The position numbers and the translations under genes are program-made. The notes below the pieces were generated by a model. The model had not been told where the DNA came from. It saw only the letters and a list, made by a program, of their open reading frames with translations, and made no database searches. From NCBI GenBank assembly GCA_947632525.1, contig CANRPQ010000034.1, positions 1-11,474 of the forward strand: 11,474 nt of DNA. The letters run 5' to 3'. The stretch's first letter is position 1; each line of letters opens with the position of its first letter. The DNA comes from an uncultured Clostridia bacterium. GTDB taxonomy: Bacteria > Bacillota > Clostridia > TANB77 > CAG-508. Positions 6,265 to 11,474 of this stretch are shown one piece after another.

Positions 6265-7326
6265 CTAACAATTACTTTTTGTGCATTTTATTTTTAGAAT
6301 AGCTACAATTTGTATTAAACCTAGTATACCAAACATTGGGTAAAGTTTACTCACCAAATTTGAAAATCCAAAATTTGCAATAATTGGTGCTATTAAACAA
6401 ATTATTAATAATAACCTTTGGTAATATTTGTTTTTTCGCTTTTCCACATCACCTTTTGTAAATTCTTTCTTTTCTACTTGATTAGTTAAAAAACCATATC
6501 CTGCTGAAATTGCGGAAGTAAATATTGCAGTAACTACTACTCCACCATATAGATAGGAATAAATTTTTCCAAATTCTTTTACAACTTCTACCATTGGTAG
6601 TTCTAATTTATATGCATTTGGATTTCTAAATAAAATGTAAATTAAGCATATCCCTACTATGGATAAGATAAGTGTACTTAGAATTGCAACTACCTTAGCC
6701 TTGTTGCTTGTATTTATATATTCTTTTAATTCTACTAGCATAGGTATTAATACAATACTGTTATAGCTAGCGTATATTATACTGCTAAAAATCCAACTCC
6801 ATGGTAAATTTGGTTGATTAATATAAAGGTTATTTATACCATAATTAAAATTTTTAATTCCTAGATATAAAATAAACAAAATAAGGCAAGGTATTAAAAT
6901 ACTGTTAACTATTACTATTCCCTTCATGTTTCTTTTTAAAGTAAAATAGCACAAGAGGGACATTATAATAGAACAAATCCAATTTTGTACTCCAAATTCT
7001 TGATTAAAATATGCACTCATGCCTGCAATCATAATATAAAAGCTAATGATTAAAAACAAGGAAATAATTATAGAAATGGCTTGATTTAAGATTTTTTTAT
7101 TGCTTATTTTTTCTAATAGTTCTGCATAAGTGGTTAGGTTTTCCTTTTGCATAATTTTAAATATTTTATAAATTAGTAGCCCTGATATTGAGCACGCTAA
7201 TATTATTCCAAAAGCACCTAAATGACCATAACTATTAAAGAATATCCAAATTTCTTGTCCTGATGCAAATCCAGCTCCAATAATTGTACCAATAATTACA
7301 AAGACTACTTTCAATATTGACTTCAT
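6265..7326 (-). CDS. ykvI: YkvI-type transporter, ten membrane segments
   Basis: Integral membrane protein of 353 aa resembling Bacillus subtilis YkvI, a transporter-like family related to amino-acid/Na+ symporters of the LeuT-fold group. Its substrate is not established. The hallmark is the first helix with GTIIGAGFASGQE (13-25), an unwound Gly-rich helix that would form part of the substrate site. About ten hydrophobic segments are visible, near 4-24, 35-56, 81-105, 114-129, 134-156, 178-198, 209-231, 256-280, 302-318 and 326-346, and the length is normal for the family. The ATG has an ideal AAGGAG with 8 bases spacing, but that site is buried in a long hairpin (7327-7369) just after the ABC operon. 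Expression probably depends on read-through and opening of this stem, since I found no convincing separate promoter. Confidence 0.88.
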   Translation of the reverse strand: MKSILKVVFVIIGTIIGAGFASGQEIWIFFNSYGHLGAFGIILACSISGLLIYKIFKIMQKENLTTYAELLEKISNKKILNQAISIIISLFLIISFYIMIAGMSAYFNQEFGVQNWICSIIMSLLCYFTLKRNMKGIVIVNSILIPCLILFILYLGIKNFNYGINNLYINQPNLPWSWIFSSIIYASYNSIVLIPMLVELKEYINTSNKAKVVAILSTLILSIVGICLIYILFRNPNAYKLELPMVEVVKEFGKIYSYLYGGVVVTAIFTSAISAGYGFLTNQVEKKEFTKGDVEKRKNKYYQRLLLIICLIAPIIANFGFSNLVSKLYPMFGILGLIQIVAILKIKCTKSNC

Positions 7327-7369
7327 AAAATAAACTCCTTCATATTATTAGTATGAAAGAGTTTATTTT
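7327..7369 (-). terminator. Hairpin: ABC-operon terminator that also encloses the ykvI ribosome binding site
   Basis: On the minus-strand RNA, 7352-7369 pairs with 7327-7344 over 18 base pairs, with one G-U wobble and a 7-base loop. The base of the 3' arm is UUUAUUUU, so the upper part looks like an intrinsic terminator for the gene ending at 7401. The same 3' arm contains AAGGAG (7335-7340), the ykvI ribosome binding site, and the ykvI ATG follows at once. On the plus strand the wobble would be a C-A mismatch, so the RNA that fits best is the minus one. Confidence 0.7.
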
Positions 7370-7400
7370 TTAATAACTTAATATAATTATTACCATATTA

Positions 7401-8849
7401 TTATTTTTTTCTTCTTCTTACAATCCATACTATAATTCCAATAATAATTATTAAAACTGGTACTGCAAAAATAATTTCCAATACTATTCTATTTTGGAAT
7501 TCTGTTACTTCATAATTTACAGCTTCTATATTTTTACGTATAGTAATATTTTCTTCTCTTTCTGTTAAATAAGAAACTGAATTTAATAAAATGTCCTTAT
7601 TATTAGAAAAATCCATAGCATACATATAATATTGTGTACTTACTGGTATTTCAGTATTTGTAGCAAAAACAGTATTTGCAAATACAACTAACTTAGAAGA
7701 AGTATTATCATCTATTTTCTTTGTTGCTATGGCAGCTATTGTAGCTCCGCCAGCATCTTCATCACTACTTATTCTTGACATGTCATCAGATTGTAAGTCT
7801 GTACGATAAAATGCTTTATCGCTTACTGTTGCTAATGTTTCAGTTGTTACATTTTTCTTTTCTAGATTTTCAGAAGACTCAAATGAAATTTTTCCTGAGT
7901 TTATTAAGCATAAATTCATATCCATATTTATATTTTTAGTAATGCTAGATTCATTATTCATTGTAGATAAAACGAAATTTGGTGCCCCAGATACCATTTT
8001 ATTGCTATCTCCTTCTAAAACAATTCCGTCTGACACACTAACTCCATATTGATCTAGTACTTTTTGGAAATTAGTTAATTTTACATTATTTAAATTTGGA
8101 TCTAATAATAATAATATTTCTCCACCTTTTTTAATGTACTTAATTATTGCATCTTTTTCTAATTCTTTAATATCTTCTTTTAATGCAGTAATTACAAGTA
8201 CATTACAATCGTCTGGAACTTTACTTGTTGTCATTATATTTAATTGTACTGTTTCATTTACTTCTCCTTGTAAAGCATTTTGTAAATATTGAAAATATGT
8301 GTCTGGATACAAGTTATGTCCAGATAAGAAATAAATTTTAGGTTTTATTGTTGTTACAGCATCTAAAATACCATTAGTAATAGCTTCTTCTGTAGTATCA
8401 ATTTCTGTATAAGTAGTATAGTCCATTGTATATAAGTCATAGCTATGTAAGATTTTTTCTCTACTTTTACTAGAAATAACTAAAAATGAATCAGTGTCAC
8501 TAACACCATATTGAGTTTTCCAATTTGTTTTTGACGTTAAACTTTCTACTTGTTCTACTTTTATTTTGTCAGTTAAACGTGCATATTGATTTGCGAAATC
8601 CTTTACATATTCATTCATATTATAAATTGAAATTGTAACATCTGTATCCAAATTTCCTAATTTATCCTTAGTTTCTTGAGAAATAGAGTAAATTTTTTCT
8701 TTTGTCATATCGATATCTGCAATGTTAGCTTTTTCTACTGCATAGTTGATTGCTAGGTATGCACATATTATAATAGCCACAAGTAAAAGAGTTAATACTA
8801 TACTTCTAAGCCATTTATTTTTAATAACCTGTATAAATTTATTTTCCAT
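7401..8849 (-). CDS. GldG-like auxiliary subunit of an ABC-2 transporter
   Basis: A 482-aa membrane protein of the GldG / ABC_transp_aux type, the partner of GldF and GldA in Flavobacterium gliding, also found in many non-gliding bacteria with unknown cargo. It has an N-terminal membrane helix (about 14-36), a large presumably external domain, and a C-terminal helix (about 455-477) ending in RRRKK. Family landmarks are DMTKEKIYSISQETKDKL (47-64), EEAITNGILDAV (154-165), FLSGHN (174-179) and KGGEILLLLDPN (241-252). The central domain resembles the small-molecule or protein-binding part of IFT52/GldG-like folds; no enzyme motif is obvious. Shine-Dalgarno AGGAAGGAG lies 10 bases before the ATG. 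It is the third gene of the operon, 33 bases after the permease gene. Confidence 0.87.
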   Translation of the reverse strand: MENKFIQVIKNKWLRSIVLTLLLVAIIICAYLAINYAVEKANIADIDMTKEKIYSISQETKDKLGNLDTDVTISIYNMNEYVKDFANQYARLTDKIKVEQVESLTSKTNWKTQYGVSDTDSFLVISSKSREKILHSYDLYTMDYTTYTEIDTTEEAITNGILDAVTTIKPKIYFLSGHNLYPDTYFQYLQNALQGEVNETVQLNIMTTSKVPDDCNVLVITALKEDIKELEKDAIIKYIKKGGEILLLLDPNLNNVKLTNFQKVLDQYGVSVSDGIVLEGDSNKMVSGAPNFVLSTMNNESSITKNINMDMNLCLINSGKISFESSENLEKKNVTTETLATVSDKAFYRTDLQSDDMSRISSDEDAGGATIAAIATKKIDDNTSSKLVVFANTVFATNTEIPVSTQYYMYAMDFSNNKDILLNSVSYLTEREENITIRKNIEAVNYEVTEFQNRIVLEIIFAVPVLIIIIGIIVWIVRRRKK

Positions 8850-8882
8850 GTTTTAATTTCTCCTTCCTAAATAAGTTTTATT

Positions 8883-9566
8883 CTATTTTACTGATTTTCT
8901 TCTTTGCATAATAATAATTGTTATTAATATAAATACTGCAGAAAATGACAAAAGATTGACTACTTCTTTTATTGAAATAATTCCTGCTGGGAATTTTTGA
9001 TAACTGCTCATTAAATCAATAATAGAAAATGACTCATTTAAGTTTGGTAAAAACCATGGTATTACTAAAAATACAATTGTGATTATAGCAGCGATTATTT
9101 GATTTTCTGTAATTGATGATGCAAACATTCCAAATGAAATTGCCGCCATAGAAAGTAGCAAAAATCCTAACATCATAACCAAAACCGAAGTAATATTTGG
9201 TGCTTGGAAGAAGCATAAAATTATATAATACATAAGTGAAATGACAAGTGTAATTGCTATTAATCCTACAGCTGCTAAAAGCTTTCCAAATACAATTCCT
9301 GTAATGCTTTTTGGAGATGTTAATAATAATTGTTCTGTTCCGTTCTTTCTTTCTTCTGCAAACATTCTCATAGTAATAATTGGAACAATTATTAAAAGTC
9401 CATATCTTGCAGTGTTAAAGTATAGATTTCCTAAATCAATGGCTCTTTGTTCAATAGTCGTTAAATAAAAAAATAAACTGAAAATTAATAAGAATAGCCC
9501 TATTGCTACATATCCTATTGGGGATAAAAAATAACTTTTTAATTCTTTTTTAAGTACTGCCCACAT
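8883..9566 (-). CDS. ABC-2 type permease, GldF-like
   Basis: The membrane channel subunit of the ABC system, 227 aa with six hydrophobic segments (about 17-37, 55-70, 94-117, 128-150, 157-174 and 203-221). The cytoplasmic coupling region MRMFAEERKNGTEQLLLTSP (66-85) is the signature of GldF/NosY-type ABC-2 permeases. The short N-terminal helix (VLKKELKSYFLSPIGY) is also characteristic. Its ATG overlaps the ATPase stop codon by one base (TAATG), and its ribosome binding site lies inside the last codons of the ATPase gene, so translation is coupled. A single permease gene suggests it forms a homodimer. Substrate unknown. Confidence 0.9.
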   Translation of the reverse strand: MWAVLKKELKSYFLSPIGYVAIGLFLLIFSLFFYLTTIEQRAIDLGNLYFNTARYGLLIIVPIITMRMFAEERKNGTEQLLLTSPKSITGIVFGKLLAAVGLIAITLVISLMYYIILCFFQAPNITSVLVMMLGFLLLSMAAISFGMFASSITENQIIAAIITIVFLVIPWFLPNLNESFSIIDLMSSYQKFPAGIISIKEVVNLLSFSAVFILITIIIMQRRKSVK

Positions 9567-10642
9567 TATTTTTCCCCTCCTTTTTTCCTATTTTCTTTTT
9601 CTTCTTTTTTCATTTTTTTCTGTTTTGCCTTTTCTTGTTTCTTTTCTTCTTTTTCTTTTTTTATTTTCTCTTTATCTTTTACAGGTTCTTCAGATATTAC
9701 TTCTTCTGTTGCATTATCAATCAATTTAATAAATGCATCCTCTAAAGTAGATTCGCTTTTCTTTAATTCAAAAATTGTAATTTCTTGTTTTGGTAATATC
9801 TCGAATAATTTTTTCCTTAAGTCTACATTTTCATTAGATATAATTTCATATTGCTTCGTTCCGTCTTGATTATCTTTAATAAATTTTATTTCTTCAATTT
9901 CTTTAATTAATTCTTTAATATTTTTCATATTTTCTTTTTGGTCTTCAACAGTTACTAAAATAGCATTTTTTTCTTTTGTTTTGCTCTCTAATTTTTCAGG
10001 AGTATCTATTGCTACAATTTTTCCGTGATTAATAATAACTACTCTTTCGCAGATTTGACTTACTTCTGGTAAAATGTGGCTACTCAAAATAACAGTATGA
10101 TTTTTTCCTAGCTCTTTGATTAAGCTTCTTATTTCAGTAATTTGCTTTGGATCTAACCCTACAGTTGGTTCATCTAATACAATAACATCTGGGTTACCTA
10201 CTAAAGCTCCAGCTAAGCTTACTCTTTGTTTATAACCTCTTGATAAATTACGGATTAATTTGTTTTCTACTTCTTTTAAACCAGTTTGTTCAATAATTTT
10301 ATTTATCATTTCTTTCATTTGTTTATGTTTTACTGATTTAAGCTCTGCCATATATTTAATAAATTCTTTTACAGTTAGTTCCATATATAAAGGGGTTCCT
10401 TCTGGCATATATCCAATTTGTTTTTTAGCTTTTTTAGGTTTCTTTGAAATATCATAACCATTTACAATAATTTGTCCCTCTGTTGGTTCAATAAAACCTG
10501 TAATCATGTTCATAGTAGTGCTTTTTCCTGCACCATTTGGTCCTAAAAATCCAACAATTTCTCCATCTTTTACTTCGAAATTGATGTTATCAACTGCTGT
10601 GATGTTAGGATACCTCTTTGTGACATTTTTAATTTCTATCAC
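9566..10642 (-). CDS. ABC transporter ATP-binding protein, GldA-like, with charged tail
   Basis: Cytoplasmic ATPase that powers the permease encoded just downstream. All nucleotide-binding motifs are intact in the 358-aa protein: Walker A GPNGAGKST (34-42), GYMPE in the Q-loop region (77-81, Glu in place of Gln, as in many DrrA/GldA proteins), signature LSRGYKQR (133-140), Walker B VIVLDE (153-158), D-loop GLDP (162-165) and switch H189. After the usual C-terminal regulatory part (to about 311) there is an unusual tail (314-358) of almost only Lys and Glu with a few Gln, probably one long charged helix or a disordered segment. The start is GTG, with AAGGAGG 8 bases before it; no ATG is available. 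First gene of the operon, one base overlap with the permease gene. Confidence 0.95.
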   Translation of the reverse strand: MIEIKNVTKRYPNITAVDNINFEVKDGEIVGFLGPNGAGKSTTMNMITGFIEPTEGQIIVNGYDISKKPKKAKKQIGYMPEGTPLYMELTVKEFIKYMAELKSVKHKQMKEMINKIIEQTGLKEVENKLIRNLSRGYKQRVSLAGALVGNPDVIVLDEPTVGLDPKQITEIRSLIKELGKNHTVILSSHILPEVSQICERVVIINHGKIVAIDTPEKLESKTKEKNAILVTVEDQKENMKNIKELIKEIEEIKFIKDNQDGTKQYEIISNENVDLRKKLFEILPKQEITIFELKKSESTLEDAFIKLIDNATEEVISEEPVKDKEKIKKEKEEKKQEKAKQKKMKKEEKENRKKGGEK

Positions 10643-10687
10643 TTTTGATTCCTCCTTTTTATTGTTTCCGTATATGTTTACTGATTT

Positions 10688-10716
10688 ATCTTAACATTAT
10701 CTTTGTTTATCTGCAA
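10688..10716 (-). promoter_or_regulatory. Putative promoter of the GldAFG-like operon
   Basis: TTGCAG (10711-10716) and TAAGAT (10688-10693) on the minus strand with a 17-base spacer. The start would lie near 10681, giving a leader of about 40 bases before the GTG. Both hexamers are moderate matches, so this is a reasonable but not certain call. Confidence 0.5.
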
Positions 10717-10768
10717 TGGTTTTATAAAAATTTCACATAGAATTTACATTTTAACATATATATTAGGT

Positions 10769-10775
10769 AGAGGAG
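10769..10775 (+). promoter_or_regulatory. Ribosome binding site that sets the UPF0016 gene start
   Basis: AGAGGAG, 8 bases before the ATG at 10784. The frame is open further upstream, to a possible start at 10703, but those 27 codons lack a matching ribosome binding site and lie in promoter-like A+T-rich DNA. Confidence 0.8.
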
Positions 10776-10783
10776 TGTCTTAT

Positions 10784-11428
10784 ATGGAAATAATATATCC
10801 TTTTTTTATTGCATTTTCAATGGTTTTTGTTAGCGAACTTGGAGATAAAACTCAATTATTAGTGCTTTCATTTTCAGGAAAAGGTAGAACTTTTAAGATT
10901 TTGTTAGGTGTAGCTATTGGCTCACTTTTTAGCCACGGATTAGCTATTCTATTTGGTAGTAGCATTAATTTATTAGCTGATCAAATGCTACATAATATTA
11001 TTGAAGTAATTACTTATTCTTCATTTTTATTAATGGGATTTTTTACTTTACTTCCAAAAAAGGAAAAAGCATCTTTAGATAATGAGAATACAAATGGTAT
11101 ACTTTATAAAATATCCCATTTAAAAATTAACTATTGCCTTATAATTGCATTATCTATTATGGTTGGTGAATTAGGCGATAAAACTTTTTTGGCCTCAATT
11201 GGTCTGGGGGTACAATATCCAAATTCTAAAATACCTTTGATTTTAGGTGCTATATGTGCTATGGTAGCTTGTGATTTTATTGCTATTTTATTTGGTAAAC
11301 TTTTGAATAAATATATTTCTGAAAAGTCTATGCAAAAACTTTCTGGTATTTTATTTTTATTATTTGGTATAATTGGAATCGCAGGTATGATTGGAATATA
11401 TGAGTTAAATAATCTGGGGAAAAAATAA
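10784..11428 (+). CDS. UPF0016/GDT1 (TMEM165-type) cation transporter
   Basis: Integral membrane protein of 214 aa from the GDT1/TMEM165 family, whose studied members export Mn2+ or exchange Ca2+/Mn2+ for H+; a Mn2+ efflux role is likely but inferred. The family has two homologous halves, each with the motif E-x-G-D-K/R-T/S, and both are present: ELGDKT at 18-23 and ELGDKT at 129-134. Each half has about three membrane helices. The halves are joined by a hydrophilic loop (about 91-113). Length is normal. It diverges from the GldAFG-like operon. The family is often controlled by the yybP-ykoY manganese riboswitch, but the 140 bases before this gene show no such structure, and I could not pick a firm promoter. 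No terminator is visible before the window ends. Confidence 0.92.
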   Translation: MEIIYPFFIAFSMVFVSELGDKTQLLVLSFSGKGRTFKILLGVAIGSLFSHGLAILFGSSINLLADQMLHNIIEVITYSSFLLMGFFTLLPKKEKASLDNENTNGILYKISHLKINYCLIIALSIMVGELGDKTFLASIGLGVQYPNSKIPLILGAICAMVACDFIAILFGKLLNKYISEKSMQKLSGILFLLFGIIGIAGMIGIYELNNLGKK

Positions 11429-11474
11429 AAAGATTTTAATTAAATAATAAAAAAAGTAAAGACACCTATGATAT
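11429..11474. other. A+T-rich right edge, nothing recognised
   Basis: The 46 bases after the UPF0016 stop are nearly all A and T and contain no complete hairpin or ribosome binding site. A terminator may lie beyond the edge. Confidence 0.5.

Noticed and set aside
9034..9216. Minus-strand frame of 60 codons inside the permease gene
   Set aside because: It is an out-of-frame shadow of a well-supported membrane protein gene on the same strand.
10723..10764. A promoter for the UPF0016 gene (TATAAA at 10723 or TATATT at 10759)
   Set aside because: Neither has a credible -35 hexamer at 16-18 bases, so a call would rest on A+T-rich chance matches.
10703..10783. Longer N-terminus for the UPF0016 protein
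   Set aside because: The extra 27 residues lie before the conserved first helix, have no ribosome binding site, and the ATG at 10784 has an excellent one.

Overview
The window is about 11.5 kb of very A+T-rich DNA (my estimate is 70% A+T or more) from a Gram-positive-type bacterium, most likely a Clostridia-class Firmicute. The evidence is the codon bias, the strong AGGAGG-type ribosome binding sites, near-consensus sigma-A promoters, and a gene set typical of that class: ComEA, an S11 D,D-carboxypeptidase, LytR-CpsA-Psr, CvpA and YkvI. I see no phage, transposon, CRISPR or plasmid genes; it reads as an ordinary chromosomal segment.

Layout. Positions 1-591 hold no protein gene. They contain an initiator tRNA (minus strand) with a perfect TTGACA-17-TATAAT promoter and a terminator, flanked by A+T-rich spacer with short repeats. 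Next is comEA (minus), divergent from an S11 D-alanyl-D-alanine carboxypeptidase (plus). The carboxypeptidase converges on an LCP-family cell-wall ligase (minus), and the space between them carries a bidirectional terminator and a pair of extra hairpins. All the genes from the LCP gene to the ABC ATPase are on the minus strand. In transcription order they are: a three-gene GldA/GldF/GldG-like ABC-2 system (10642 to 7401), a YkvI-type transporter (7326 to 6265), a membrane-anchored propeller-like protein with CvpA (6179 to 4317, own promoter), then the LCP gene (own promoter). A UPF0016/GDT1-type cation transporter diverges from the ABC operon at the right end.

Function. The common theme is the cell envelope: peptidoglycan trimming (carboxypeptidase), attachment of wall polymers (LCP), membrane proteins of poorly known role (CvpA and its partner) and a GldFGA-like ABC system. 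ComEA is a DNA receptor for transformation or DNA uptake, but comEC is not beside it. YkvI and the UPF0016 protein are small-solute or cation transporters.

I did not find a clearly new multi-gene system. The items most worth a second look are a long hairpin that is at once a likely terminator for the ABC operon and a cage for the ykvI ribosome binding site, the tandem hairpins between the two convergent wall genes, and the strongly charged tail on the ABC ATPase. Several starts were reassigned from ribosome binding site positions: comEA, the LCP gene (TTG) and the UPF0016 gene. The ABC ATPase begins with GTG.
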